Positions 34,346 to 46,770 are shown, counted from the first letter of the stretch. The stretch is 64,000 nt of DNA from Magnolia sinica (GCF_029962835.1 NC_080583.1:1612001-1676000), one strand, 5' to 3'. Numbers and translations: made by a program. The notes: generated from the sequence alone by a model not told the origin.

Positions 34346-35640
34346 GATCTTCCTATCCACTCCTCACATTTGCTGATGTAAAAATTACCCTATGGGCATG
34401 TAAACAATTGTGATTTGTTATACAACGCCTCGTGTTGTAACAGCCCATATTTTATAAATTTAAACTGTGGATATCAATCCTACTGTTTCCTTTGGTGTGA
34501 GCCACTTGAGTTTTGGATCGGTCTCGATTTTTGGCCTATGCCCTAACATGGTTGGGAAAAAAAAATGGACGTAGTGGATTTGTTGTATCATCATAGTGGG
34601 GCCCATCATGCCGCACGCAACAACCCACCAGCCACGTCCTCTCTCCAGTGTCTTCTTCATTCGCAACAGAGGGTCCTGGACCCATCTAAGTCCTTCAACC
34701 CAATTATTTCGTGCTTTTAGGTTTAGTTTAATTATTTTCTTTCATGTAATTAGACTATAAGTTTTTCCTTTCACATATGGTGGAATAAATATAGAAGTAG
34801 TTGGAATAAGACTTCTCTGGATGTAGGGGTTATTTTAGTGACTCAATGATTATATTACATTAAATTGGTTTTGGATGTACAATTAATATTCACTTCCCAT
34901 CATATTTATATCAGTATTGGGATTTGAGTCCCGGGTTATATTATATCCGGGCACCCGAATTCCAAGGCTGACATGTGTATTAGTTGTTTGCCATGGGTTA
35001 GTTATTGGTTCTGCGCACGCCTTGAGTCCATTGCATTAGCGATGTTTCTTTGTAAAGCGCCACATGTAGACAATCATTATCATTTTCTCTACTCTAATGT
35101 ACATAGCTTGTCATGAAAATCGGCCAGCTTGACATTGTTGTCATGTTGCTTTATAACTTCTTGAGTAGTTTTGGTACTGTGAAGGTTTCTTCTGTGACTG
35201 TTGTGGTGCATCAACGAATCCATCATTAGTCATGGTCGTATTTCATTTGTTATCCATTATCTATCACGAGGCTACTATGGTGAGTAATGAACTCTACTAT
35301 GCGAGCAAGATACAGGAGGACATGCATCCTATGCTAGTACTTGGTTAAACTTGTCACTTTTGGACTACCCATGACTTTTCAAATTCTAATAAAATTCAAC
35401 AATTATTATATATAGCTGAAGAGATTTTTCTTTTGTTTTTATTGAAATCTCATTGTCATGTGACATTTTCTGGATCACTAAATCTAACATGATTATATCA
35501 TACATAAGCACCTTTTATATAAAGATGGAGCAAACAAATAAAATAACTTTGATCATTATCTTAAAATGTTCAAGTCCCACAATCACTCGTGATTCCAAGG
35601 AAGCACTTGATGAGGATGCTAATTAATTGTCAAATCTAGG
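34346..35640. other. Intergenic, little recognised
   Basis: About 34455-34610 is a fragment of the foldback-repeat core. The rest (34690-35640) is A/T-rich single-copy-looking DNA with no reading frame over about 60 codons and no recognised RNA gene. Confidence 0.4.
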
Positions 35641-36150
35641 CTCACAAAAAACATATGGTTTGTAGAAGACGGCCCGTATTAAAAGGGTGAGGTACGTTGA
35701 TCAATAGGATATTTTCATCATGGCTTGCACCAATAGTACGAAGGAATGAGCGGCGCAAATGGATAAATGGTCCTGCCATCCAAAACACTGACGTGTGGAC
35801 CCCACAACGGATGGAAAATGGCCCCATGATTGGGAGCTTGACAATAGACGGTTAAAGAGAGGACACCCTCCACCAAAGGCCAATGCTTGGACCTCTCTGT
35901 ACATGGATATTCCATTTGCACAAGCGGTTGCTTCGGAAGCATGTGATGCTTTCAAATGGAACAGTGTCTGTAGTGATAATGTTAGGACTGAAAAAACAAA
36001 AACAGACCACTTTCAGTTAGCATTAAAAGGGGGAGCTAAAGCGGTTCGGCCATGTGATACTTTCGAATGGAACAGTGTCCTTAGTGATAATTGTCCACTT
36101 TCGAAAGGACTCAGATTCAGTAGTGACACCTCCACCGAGATTGGTACTGG
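35641..36150. other. Unrecognised segment with internal direct repeat
   Basis: A phrase of about 45 bases ('catgtgatgctttcaaatgg', then 'aacagtgtc.ttagtgataa') occurs at 35940-35980 and again at about 36052-36092. A 138-codon plus-strand frame (35795-36211) and overlapping minus-strand frames cover the area. The frame runs on into a foldback MITE and has no domain I recognise, so I do not call a gene. Confidence 0.35.
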
Positions 36151-37140
36151 TGTCGGTGCTATGGGCCCCACAATGATGCATGCATTGTCAGTTCATTTCA
36201 GATCCATATAAAAAATAAAAATGAGGCACATCCAAATCGAGTAGTGATTGAATGCTTACCATGAAAAAGTTCCTAAAGATCTACAAAAGTTTTGAATCAA
36301 GCTAATATTTGTGTTTTCCTTTCATTCGTGTCTATGTGACCTTATCAATAGATTGGAAGGCAAATAACCATTACGGTGTGCGCTGTAAACTTTTTAATGG
36401 TGGGTTTTAATCACCATTGTTTCTTGTGGTGTGGTCCACTAGAGATTTGGATATACCTCATTTTTTAGCTTTGCCCTAAAATGAGCTGAAAATTTTCATA
36501 AACATTAGATAAAACACATACATCTTGGTGGGGCTTATGGGGCTTTTTTTTTTTAATTGAACAATCAAACATTTCTTTTAATCTTAATATTTCTTTGAAG
36601 ACGAAAGACCGACACTACTCGCCTTCTTTGATGGGCTTATGGGGCTTTTCCAACACCAACCGATACTAATATCCTGATGTGGAAGGGGTCATTACCATAT
36701 CCAAATCACGTCTTAAAAATCCCTTACCACCAAAAAGAACTCTGCCCCATCCAAAACCTATGCAGACCACAAAAAAAGAGAACAAGCTTTGAGGGAATGC
36801 CCACACTTGATTTCCACTAGCAGCCACTTGACTCGCAAAACAGCCTGAATCTTGACATGAAGAAGGGTGTGAGTGGTCTTGGTTATATATAAACAACATG
36901 GTAGGTCCCCCACAATAACCAAGTGGGCATTCCCTATCAGTAGTACATTCCCTGTTTTGCAAGAGTCTGATTTTTGGGTTATACAGGCTTTTTAAGGTAG
37001 CACATCACATGAATGGGTTGTATTATGGGAATGTGTCACTAGACCCACACACCTGCCTGGTACACAGTAAACTTATCGTTGTATAATACCAATAAAGCAG
37101 GTCTTTATAAAAGGGTTAGTTATAAGGTAACTTTCTTCAA
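36151..37140. repeat. Foldback-repeat core and unclassified DNA
   Basis: A nearly full core occupies 36155-36535. A T-run at 36546-36556 and the following sequence to 37140 are unassigned. A 98-codon minus-strand frame at 36666-36962 has no recognisable motif. Confidence 0.45.
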
Positions 37141-37144
37141 ATTT

Positions 37145-37560
37145 TATTTTTTTAAAAAACAATCTTCTTTCATTTCACCAGTATATAAAATATACACATG
37201 AAGGGCCCATCTGGGCTACCCAATAGGAACCTTGCCCAGCGGCAACCCATCAAAATAATAAAAAGTCTCTAAGACTATACAAAACCTTGCCCCTACCTAC
37301 ACCTTTTGGATTCCCTAATGGCGCCCAACCCCACTTTCTCAGGGAAGATTAAACCCCTGATGGATGAGGTGAGGTCCTCAATCTACATGACCACGCAATT
37401 AGACTGAAGATCACTACCCAGGCGAGCCAAGCTGTCCGCCGGGGCATTCCCTTCTCTAGGGATATGGCAAAAAACAAGGAGATGCAAGTGATTCATTTTC
37501 CCAATTCTTTTGACTAGTGCCTCCAGCACCAGGCCAACTTACTTCATTTTCCCTTCAACC
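37145..37560 (-). pseudogene. LINE 3' end (RNase H C-terminus)
   Basis: On the minus strand, the end of a LINE RNase H domain is readable at about 37410-37500: HIPREGNAPADSLARLG. An in-frame stop follows soon after (VVM*), and then a 3' UTR ending at a T-run on the plus strand (37144-37153), the A-tail. No upstream reverse transcriptase is found, so it is a short 5'-truncated copy. It is related to the LINE pieces at 20860-22315 and 54861-55990. Confidence 0.75.
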
Positions 37561-37755
37561 TTTAATTTCGTTTATATAGATAGAAAGTTTCTATCTTTAT
37601 TGTAATGTTTATTTGCAATCTTACTTCATTTTCCCTTCATTTTGTAATGTTTATAAAAATAGAAAATTTCTATCTTTACTGTAATGTTTATTTGCCATCT
37701 TACTTCATTTTACCTTCAACCTTTAATTTCATTTGTAAAGATAGAAAATTTCTAA
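37540..37755. repeat. Tandem repeat with internal palindromes
   Basis: Phrases 'cttacttcattttcccttca', 'tagaaagtttcta' and 'tgtaatgtttatttgc' recur about every 80-120 bases, three times. Each unit contains a short hairpin (gatagaaa..tttctatc). The 'gtaatgtttatttgccatct' phrase also belongs to the foldback-repeat core. Confidence 0.6.
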
Positions 37756-38701
37756 TTAACCGATGTGAAATATGTAAATAGGAAAGAACAACTTATCATT
37801 ATCTTTTTAACCAAGTCATATGATATCACTTTGTAAGATCAGATAAAACTCTTAATTAATATTTTAATAGAATATTAGATGCGATAATATTATTATACCC
37901 GGAATATGTGAAATTATCTAAATTAGAAACCCAATGAAGACATATAACTTCAAACCTTTTTTTCCTTGTTGGATTGATTTTTGTCGGCATTTTCCCACTT
38001 TATCAGGTCTGCGAGGTGCATCCAAACGTACATCATCAGCGACTGTTTGGATCCAAACGGAGTTTAGGCCTGACATGCCCTTAGCGGGGTACGTCCAAAC
38101 AGGCCTTTAATTGACACAGATGCCATTATTTGGTCCAGAGAAGACCATAGCTAACATGCACGTCTCACCGTACACGTGCCTAACACTGTTGAATTGATGG
38201 GCCACCGTGTGGGTGAGCTATAGACTGAAAATCGCATGTCTGGAAAACTCAGACCAGTCGATTGTGGATTTTACTGGTTGAATGTAGGCTGCTGCACTGT
38301 ACATTTTGCAGGACATGTGGTGGACAGCCGTGACTAATTGCTCCTCCTGCCCCTCTGGGATACGGCATGTCCGCATGGTGTTCCACCAGATGAACGGTCC
38401 AAAATGCACCACATGTCCCATGGGACTTGGATTCGGTAGTGACCCAGCTGCCAGTATTGACTTGGTACTGGTCAGTGCTGAAAAAAACTGTGGCCCAACC
38501 ATGATTTATGTGTTTTATCCATGCAATCTATACATTTTTCCTGCACATTTTAGGACATGATCTCTTTGAGATAGTACTAACACTCTGGTGGATTGCAGCA
38601 CAGGAAACAATCACCTGATTGAATGCACGCCACTAAAAACTTACTAAGGCTTATTGTAATGTTTATTTGCCATCTTACTTGTTGATTATATATATATATA
38701 T
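37756..38701. repeat. Dispersed repeat, copy 3, and flanks
   Basis: 38060-38420 matches 11080-11480 (landmarks 'ttaggcctgaca', 'gaaaatcgcat', 'ggaaaactcagacc', 'gtccgcatggtg'). 37760-38050 is A/T-rich with no gene. 38490-38640 is a foldback-core fragment. Confidence 0.5.
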
Positions 38702-39235
38702 GAAAAGGTTCTATGCAGTCGAGCTCATGGGAACTTCCCATGAGGTCGAGCTGTGTGGGCCCCACCGTGATGCGTGTCAACCATCAACACCGTGCATTTG
38801 ATGGGTCACCTTTAAATTATAGGATATCCCCAAAATCAGCCGTATACGGAACTCAGGTGGGCCATAGCATCTAAAATCATGTGAAGACATGCCTAAAACA
38901 TATAAAAGCACTTGGTGGGGCCCACTTGAAATTTGGATGCATTTGAAAGTTGGTCTGATCCCTCATCCAAGTGAGACACACATAATGGATGGGCTGGATT
39001 TGTGAACCACATCTCGGTGGCCCCAAAAAATGATTATGAATGTTTTAATGGAGGGTAACCCCTCTCAACCTTTGTATGTGTTGTGGCCCACACAAATAAC
39101 GGATGGACTTGATTTTTAAGCCTCAGACCCACCATGGAATGATGCATCTGACTGATGGGGTAGATTTTCGACATCCATCGCGGTGGGGCCCACACAGCTC
39201 AACCTCATGGGAAGTTTCCCATAAACTCGACGGCA
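38702..39235. mobile_element. TIR element in an AT repeat, copy 1
   Basis: An element of about 534 bases with long inverted ends. The left (gaaaaggttctatgcagtcg, then ctcatggg) pairs with the right (cccataaactcgacggca preceded by cacacagctcaacctcat). Both flanks are TA repeats. It is closely related throughout to 58908-59455. It has no coding sequence and belongs to an unknown superfamily. Confidence 0.75.
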
Positions 39236-39478
39236 TATATATATATGAATGATTGAGTAAAAGACTCGTCTCTACCATGGCAAGACACGACAGTGATTGG
39301 ATTGGAATGCACTTGAAAATTCTAAATTCCATGGAGTTTAACCGTATGCGGTGGAGAATGGGTTAGCTTTGATACGAAGAGGAGAAAGAAACTGAACTGA
39401 ATAGTCTCTCGGTAGAAAGATGAGGTGGTGGAGAGTACAATGTGTGTACAAAGTGTGTGAGTGATCCAGGGATCAATC

Positions 39479-39525
39479 CCTAGTGGGGGTGGCTAACTTG
39501 GAGTGTGTACTGACATGGGTGTGTA

Positions 39526-39530
<5 letters not shown>
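39479..39530 (+). repeat. Short conserved repeat, copy 2
   Basis: Matches 20650-20700 (agtgggggtggct, then ggagtgtgtactgaca, then gtactaa). Here the AT microsatellite takes the place of the A-run. Confidence 0.5.

Positions 39531-39593
<63 letters not shown>
39529..39593. repeat. (AT)n microsatellite
   Basis: About 32 uninterrupted AT units. Shorter AT runs occur at 39893-39904 and 40352-40371. Confidence 0.97.
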
Positions 39594-39594
<1 letters not shown>

Positions 39595-40620
39595 CCGGTT
39601 CGCATTGAACTTGTATGAACTTTTTTGAGAACTCATCATATGTGATATGACTTCAAAATTTGAACGGTCCACGTGAAGCAGCACCCCATGAAATCCTCCA
39701 AGCCCAAGTTTTACTTTGATCCAAAACTTTGGTGGGCCATGAAAAATGAAAATAATTTTCAATTTTAGATCAGAGTCAAAATTGTTCTTTGGGGTTTCAT
39801 GGGATTCCGCATCACATGGACTGTTCCGATTAGACACCCATGACACGTGTGCAAAGGTGTGCACGTGTGTAAGTGCGTAGGTGAGCATGGCTATATATAT
39901 ATATGATAAGTCATTTTTATTCAGAATTGATCCATGGATCACTCACACACATTGTACTCTCCACCACCTCATCTATCTACTGGGAGGCTATTCTGCTCAG
40001 TCTCTTTCTCCTCTAGCCTGGATCATCTGTTTGTCAAAACCACAGCTTTCCTGCTTTTTTCCTCCTTTGCTCTATAGTGATTGGTCCATCTCAGTCAGCG
40101 ATGCATTATTCAATGCATTACACAATCACACGGTCCAATTAGATTGCAACAACCATAATTTTGCTGCTTGACGCAAACATAGGATCAGTATTCCTCCTCT
40201 AATTATCAAAGCTAACCCCATCTCCACCGCATGCGGTTAAACTCCATAGAATTTCCAAGTACATTCCAAGCACACTCCAATCCAAACAATGCCTAAAATT
40301 CAACATATGATCTTGCCGTGGCAGAAATGAAGAATCTTTTACTCAGTCATTATATATATATATATATATATTCTGATAAGTTGTTTTTCTTTGGGATTAA
40401 TCCCTGGATCACTCACACACAGTATACTCTCCACCACTTCATCTTTTTACCGGGAGACTATTCAGCTCAGTCTCTTTCTTCTCTAAATATCAAAGCTAAC
40501 CCATCTCTACACTCAGTAGAATTTTCAAGTACATTTCAATCCAAACATTGTCTGAAATTCAACGTGTCTTGTTGTGGTACGGACGAAGAATTTTTTTACT
40601 CAGTCATCCATGGAAATTTA

Positions 40621-41730
40621 CTATCTCTGTCCCTGCCCTCATTGGCATCCTCTTCACACGTGTGAAGGAGTTGAGTCACTTATCATATAATTCATCTTAT
40701 TCTTTCTCATCCACAGATTCATTCTCCACCCTCTCGTCGCAGTCACCACCGGCCATTCCTTCCCCACGCGGAGATAGATTTCCCTCTATCTTGCCCTCTG
40801 TTGCTACAGACTGGCTATCCTTTAGTGACTGCTCTCTCATCAGATCATAGACCATTGCGGGCTGCCCCTTGATCGCCGCGGTTGCATCCCATGTCCGGAC
40901 ACATCAAACATATTCTTTCCTCCATTGCGTCTGTTACTTATCGATTATCTCACACATACCTAAAGAAGCGAAGACATAAATATCAGCTTTATCCAAAACT
41001 TTTGTGGCCCTAAGAAAATTTTTATAGTAGGCGTTCAAATACCATTGTTTTCTGTGGTGTGATTCACGTCAAATTTAGATCTACTTCATTTCTAGGCTCA
41101 TGACCTAAAATAAATTGGTAAAAAAAAAATAAAAATGGTGAGGGTAGATAAAACACATATATCATAGTGCGGTCCAAAGATCTCTAGAGTCCAAGTTTTG
41201 TTCCATGAGGGAAAGCTCAAGTCTCTCCAACTATCTTAGGACATGGCCCTAAAATAAAATACATTCAAAACTCAAGTTCGCGACGTGATAGGAACAAGTG
41301 GTGATTGAATGCCCCCCTTCTCTGATTAGCTTTTTATTTTTGTGTTTTTCAGTTCATCGGAATGGGAATGATCTTATAAACGGTTGGATTGGTATATAAA
41401 CATGACAATGGATCTCCAAAGTTTGAACATTACCACTAATTATGATTTTTAAAATAAAAACTGAAAGATCAGAAACTAAAACATTGAATGTTTTTTTCAT
41501 ATGTTTTCATTGAGAATGTCTTTGAATTTATACCTAAGGGATCACCTCGAAAAGAAATTTACAATTAATTTACCTAATCAAATATGTCCAAAACAAAAAT
41601 GATAAAAATTACTTTTAATATATATAAAAGAAAATATCATCTTTCCTAATCATATTTCCTCCTCAGTTTTTATCCGTCGCGTGGCCCATGGCATAACATG
41701 AGCTGGCAAAATGGATGAGTGAGATGGATT
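40621..41730. repeat. Intergenic plus split upstream block of UGT unit 3
   Basis: 40975-41200 is a foldback-core fragment. About 41235-41730 resembles the upstream block of UGT unit 1 (16650-16930), with 'aacggttggattgg', 'aaacatgac' and 'gatggatt' landmarks. It is cut by the LTR retrotransposon that follows; the block resumes at 46560. Confidence 0.5.
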
Positions 41731-43084
41731 TGATGGGGACATCACGCGCACTCACGCCGCCCCCTACGCACGTACGCCAGAAAGAGGGCCCCACCGTCGA
41801 TTTGGATCGATGACGACATCCAGGGAGGGCCTCCTACCTAAAAGACGAAGTTTTTATTTAAAACAGTGGACCCGTTAGTTAAGAAAAGTCCATCATGAGA
41901 TCTCATGATCGTGGCCCACTAGTTAGATTGATTTCATATTTTATGTTTTGCTTATTAATGATATTTAGAACATCATGGACGCTTTAGATTTCTTTGATTA
42001 GTTTTTATTTTGGTTTACTTCATCGCCAAGTAATAGGTTGCGCACATGTCGCGAGTTTTGAGGTATAGGATTTTCTTATAAATAGGCACCCCTTGTAGCT
42101 TTTTTTTAAATTTATTGAAGATTAATAAAAATTCTACGTTTTCTTACTCTTTGAATTGTGAAGCCTAATTGGGTGCGAAGCCCTCCCTTCATCGAATAGT
42201 TAACTACCGTGGTGCGAAGCTACATCTATCTCGATTCACCCTCATCCATCATCATCTCTACTACCCATCTTCTACCATCCATTCTTCTTATCTCACTCCA
42301 TCATTTATACTTCGAATCAATCATTTATTGCAGCAATTCTCCTCCCCACAGTAGAATTTCAAAATATAGCCCTATAGGAGGGCTGAAACTTTGGCAGAGC
42401 ACCATGCACAAACCGTACATCGGATCGAGCTAAGATTTGGAGGTTTTGAAGTCTATCCTTGGCCGACCAAGAACAAGTAGCCTTTTTTTGAATAGTGGGC
42501 CCCACATGGCCGGTATCACATGCATGTGCGTTTAGGTCATTGTTGTTGTCCACACGTGCAGTACTTCTTTGGTTCATCTCTCTCCTTTCTTTCACTCCGC
42601 TTTCACCCAAAATCCATAAACCTAACCCTAAATTACTCAAATCTTCAATTTTATGCCCACTTTTTTACCTTAGGGTTCCCCGAATTGGAATTTCTGAATC
42701 CCTTGGATTATGGACTGATTACTATACATGTGTAGATGATTATTTCTTATCTTTGAGTATCGTTTGGTTCATAATTTTTATTGATCCAGCCCTATCATGT
42801 GTAGGCCTGGACCTACATAGATTCACCTTACTTGAATGTTTGGACTTTCATGTGGGATATGAAATTTGTGTAATTGTTTCTGAACTAACGTGATCTTAAG
42901 CCTGAAATCTCACATATCATATTTAATTTTCATGTCCTGCATCAAATTTAGTATCAAAGCCTTGGGTTCTTGTAGGAGAATTCATTACATGTTTAGGGTT
43001 TGGTTGTTTATGTCCATTACGCATCAATTCTCATCATATATGGCTGTTTAGAGGTCCATAAACCCTAACATAAGCTGCTGAAAT

Positions 43085-43740
43085 TTTTTGTTATCCCCTT
43101 ATTTGAATTATTTTAGGAATTAATTTAGTTTTCTATTTCTAGGTTTAAAAACTTTCTTTTTCTGTTTTTTTTTTAAAAAAACTAATTTTTTAGAAACTTT
43201 CTTAATCTGTTTTTAGAAACTAATTTCCTTTCCTTTTTCTTTTTTAGAAACTAATTTACTTTCCTTTTTCTTTTTTAGAAACTAACTTACTTTCTATTTT
43301 TAGAAACTTTCTTTTTTCTTTTTCTTTAGAAATTAGGTTTTTTTTTTTTTTTAAGAAACTTTTTAATTTGTTTTTTTTATAAAAAAAAAGCTTTCTTAAT
43401 TTGTTTCTTTAGAAACTTTCCTAATTTGTTTTTAGAAACTTTCCTTTTTCGTTTTTAGAAACTAGGTTACTTTTCTTTAGAAACTTTCCTAATTTGTTTT
43501 GTTTTTAAACTTTCTTAATTTGTTTTTTTATAGAAACTTTCCTAATTTGTTTTGTTTTTAAACTTTCTTAATTTATTTTTTTATAGAAACTTTCCTAATT
43601 TGTTTTTCTTAGAAACTTTCCTTTTTCGTTTTTAGAAACTAAGTTGCTATTTTTTTTTAGAAACTTTCCTAAATTGTTTTAAAAACTTTCCTTTTTCGTT
43701 TTTAGAAACTAGTTTGTTTCTTTTAAAAATTTAAGAAAAA
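43085..43740. repeat. T-rich degenerate tandem repeat
   Basis: Units of about 22-25 bases, 'ttagaaactttcctaatttg' or 'ttagaaactttcctttttcg', repeated some 20 or more times with variation. It lies within the retrotransposon interior just after its leader. Confidence 0.85.
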
Positions 43741-44769
43741 AATTCTTATAATTTGACAATTATATTGCTGAATTTTGGTTGGCACCCTACACTAAATATA
43801 GAATAGTTGAAAGAATCATTAAACAAGCTGTCCCAAAAGTTGGAGTTTATGATTAAGCGCTTGGAAATGGACCAATACTTAAAACAACTTGATGTGCGCA
43901 TTACCCGACTAAAGACCATCGCCAAGACAAACCCCACCATTGGGGTAGATGTCCCATCTCAGGCAGGTGGCTTGGTGGATAGACCAATGGATGGAGTTGG
44001 TGAAGGAATCAATTATGGGTGTGTACCCATGCACCCACCCCATGAGAGACATCAAGGCCACTATTTTGAGGGGTACGACATGTGCGGCCTTGTGGCTGGA
44101 GAGAGTACACCAGACGCTAGTGTAGAGTTACCTACTGAGGTCATTCCGATAATGAATGAGTTACGTGATGTCTTTCCTGATGATCTATCGGATGAGTCTT
44201 CCCCTAAGAGGGATATAGAGCACACTAGAATATGGGACACCGTAATACCTATAGCCGAGTTTGCGTTTAATAGTTCTGTCAATAGGTCCACAGATCCCAG
44301 TTCTTATGAAGTCGTTACTGTTTATAAACCTGAGAAACCTATTGATCTTATCCCTATGTCACTGTCCCATAGGGTGTCAGAGCCTGCGGAGTCTTTTGCT
44401 CATCACATTCATTCATGGCATTAAGAAATCAGGCAGAAGATCACTACTAGTAATGAACATTACAAATTTTATACAAACCAACATAAACGTTTCAAAGAAT
44501 TCAATATTGGGGACTCTGCGATAGTCCGCATCTGGCCCGAATGGTACCCTCCGGGAGCCGTTCGTAAGTTACACGCGCGTAGCGCTGGACCCTTCAAAAT
44601 TATAAAATGAAACGATCTCAATGCGTATGAGGTAGATCTTCCACCTTATATGGGAATTAGTTCCACATTCAACGTGGAGGATCTAATTACTTTTCAGGGG
44701 ACCCCTAATACTTTCTCCGGCCCTTCGCTTACCCGTCCTCATTCCCCATATTTATCCCTTGAACCATGA

Positions 44770-45115
44770 TCCCTTCCTAACCCATTTTTTCAACCTCTAC
44801 CTCTCATACCCACTCTTCCTGACCTTTTTTTTCCAGCATCTACCTCCCATACCTACCATTCTCTACCTATTTTTCTAGCCTCTACGTCTCATACTTACCC
44901 ATCCCGACCTATTTTCGCATCCTCTACCTCTCATACCTACTCGTCCCGACCCATTTTCCAGCCTCTACGTCTCATACCTACCCTTCTCAACCCATTTTTT
45001 CAGCCTCTACCTCCCATACCTACCCATCCTGACCCATTTTCTCAGCCTCTACCTCCTATACCTATCCTTCCCGACCCATTTTTTCAGCCTCTACCTCTCA
45101 TACCTAACTTTCACA
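44770..45115. repeat. Pyrimidine-rich minisatellite, about 47-bp unit
   Basis: The unit 'cagcctctacctctcatacc' followed by 'tacccttcccgacccatttttt' recurs about seven times. It lies between the integrase-like and chromodomain-like parts of the retrotransposon. Confidence 0.85.
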
Positions 45116-46559
45116 CACCCAAAAAGGAAATAGAGGATATCATGTACCATCAGATAGTTTCAACGTCGGACGGTGGGTTTCAAAAGTACCTGGTTAAATG
45201 GAAGTTACGCCCAGCTTCAGACAGCACGTGGCTCACTGAGGAGGAGCTTCAGAGAATTGATCCTAACATCCTGGAGCGGTTCATGAGTTTTATTTCGCCA
45301 GTGGCGAAATCTTCGCAGCCGGGAAGAATTGATGGGGACATTACGCGCACATGTACGCTCACGCCGCCCCTCCTACGCACGAACACCAGAAGGAGGGCCC
45401 CACCGTCGATCTAGATCGATGATGACATCCAGGGAGGGCCTCCTACCTAGAAGACGAAGTTTTGATTTAAAAGAGTGGGCCCGTTAGTCAAGAAAAGTTC
45501 ATCATGGGTTCTCATGATCGTGGCCCACTAGTCAGATTGATTTCATATTTTAGGTTTTACTTATTAATGTTACTTAGAATATCATGGACGCTTTAAATTT
45601 CTTTGATTAGTTTTTATTTTGGTTTACTTCATCGCCAAGTAATAGGTTGCACACATGGTGCGAGTTTTGGGGTATAGGGTTTTCTTATAAATAGGTATCC
45701 CTTGTAGCTTTTTTTTAATTCATTGAAGATTAATAAAAATTCTGCGTTTTCCTACTCTCTGAGTTGTGAAGCCTAATTGGGTGCGAAGCCCTCCTTTCAT
45801 CGAAGGGTTAATTACCGTGGTGCGAAGCCACATCTATCCCGATTCGCCCCCATCCATCGCTATCTCTACTACCCATCTTCTACCATCCCTTCTTCTCATC
45901 TCACCTCATCATCTACACTTCGAATCAATCATTTATTGCAGCAATTCTCCTCTCCATAGTAAAATTTCAGAATCTGGCCCTACAGGAGGGCTGAAATTTT
46001 GCGGAGCACCATACACAAACCATACATCGGATCAAGCTAAGATTTAAGGGTTTTGGAATCCATCTCTGGCCGACCAAGGCCAAGGTGGCCTTTTTTTCTT
46101 AATAATGGGCCCCACACACGTGCGGCCGGGATCACACGAACGTGCATTTAGGTCATTGTTGTTGCCCACACATGTAGTACTTCTTTGGTTCATCTCTCTC
46201 CTTTCTTTCACTCCGCTTTCACCCAAAATCCTTAAACCTAACCCTAAATTACTCAAATATCTAATTTTATCCCATTTTCTTACCCCAAGGTTCCTCGAAT
46301 TGGAATTTCTGAATCCCTTGGATTATGAACTGATTACTATGTATGTGTGGATGATTATTTCTTATCTTTGAGTATCGTTTGGTTCATAATTTTTATTGAT
46401 CCAGCCTTATCATGTGTAGGCCTGGACCTGCATAGATTCCCTTTTCCTGAATGTTTGGACTTTCATGTAGGATATGAAATTTGTGTAATTGTTTCTGAAC
46501 TAACGTGATCTTAAGCCTGAAATCTCGCATATCATATTTAATTTTCATGTCCTGCATCA

Positions 46560-46763
46560 GGATTTCTCATAAAACATCACGGTGGGCAACCTGCCGTCAA
46601 GGGTCAGGCAATCCGCATCCAAGCAACCCTCTTATAAAATTACAGGCTGATCTGGACTCTAATATGGTTCTGCCATAAAACTCCAAATAGTTGTAGGCCC
46701 CACAGTTTATTTTCCATCATCGGTGGGCCTCACACGGTTCGAACGAATCTCATCTCAAATCAC
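46560..46763 (+). promoter_or_regulatory. Proximal promoter region of UGT unit 3
   Basis: This resumes the upstream block cut by the retrotransposon. It contains 'tataaaattacaggc', the unoccupied equivalent of the MITE site in unit 2, and 'tggactctaatatggtt', shared with unit 1. Only about 290 bases separate the retrotransposon from the start codon. Confidence 0.6.
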
Positions 46764-46770
46764 TATAAAA
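46764..46770 (+). promoter_or_regulatory. TATA box of UGT unit 3
   Basis: TATAAAA, 92 bases upstream of the ATG, in the same context as unit 2. Confidence 0.7.

Larger units (their letters stand above)
39240..40620. repeat. Three-copy repeat, one inverted and two direct
   Basis: Copy 1 (39245-39490) is on the minus strand. Copies 2 (about 39903-40345) and 3 (40375-40615) are on the plus strand. Shared landmarks are 'ggatcactcacacaca', 'gtactctccaccac', 'ctcagtctctttct' and 'tcaaagctaaccc'. Copy 2 carries about 180 extra bases in the middle (40015-40200). Copies 1 and 2 could fold into a hairpin around the AT microsatellite. The function and class are unknown. Confidence 0.65.
41731..46559 (+). 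mobile_element. Ty3 chromovirus-type LTR retrotransposon fossil
   Basis: Both LTRs are present (41731-42944 and 45330-46559, TGATGGGGACAT...CATCA), flanked by a perfect 5-base duplication GGATT (41726-41730 and 46560-46564). The primer-binding site region follows the first LTR (about 42946-42960). A purine-rich tract precedes the second. The interior is short for the class. Readable parts are an integrase-like C-terminal region (43807-44760) and a chromodomain-like segment (45142-45320; YLVKWKLRP, then STWLTEEEL). It is broken and internally reduced. The LTRs are still similar, so it is younger than the other LTR fossils here. Confidence 0.92.

Noticed and set aside
39526-39942. A 138-codon minus-strand frame
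   Set aside because: Much of it is translated AT microsatellite (alternating I and Y residues).
43807-44424. A host gene of 205 codons
   Set aside because: The residues resemble the C-terminal part of a Ty3 polyprotein and it lies between two LTRs; it is part of the retrotransposon fossil.
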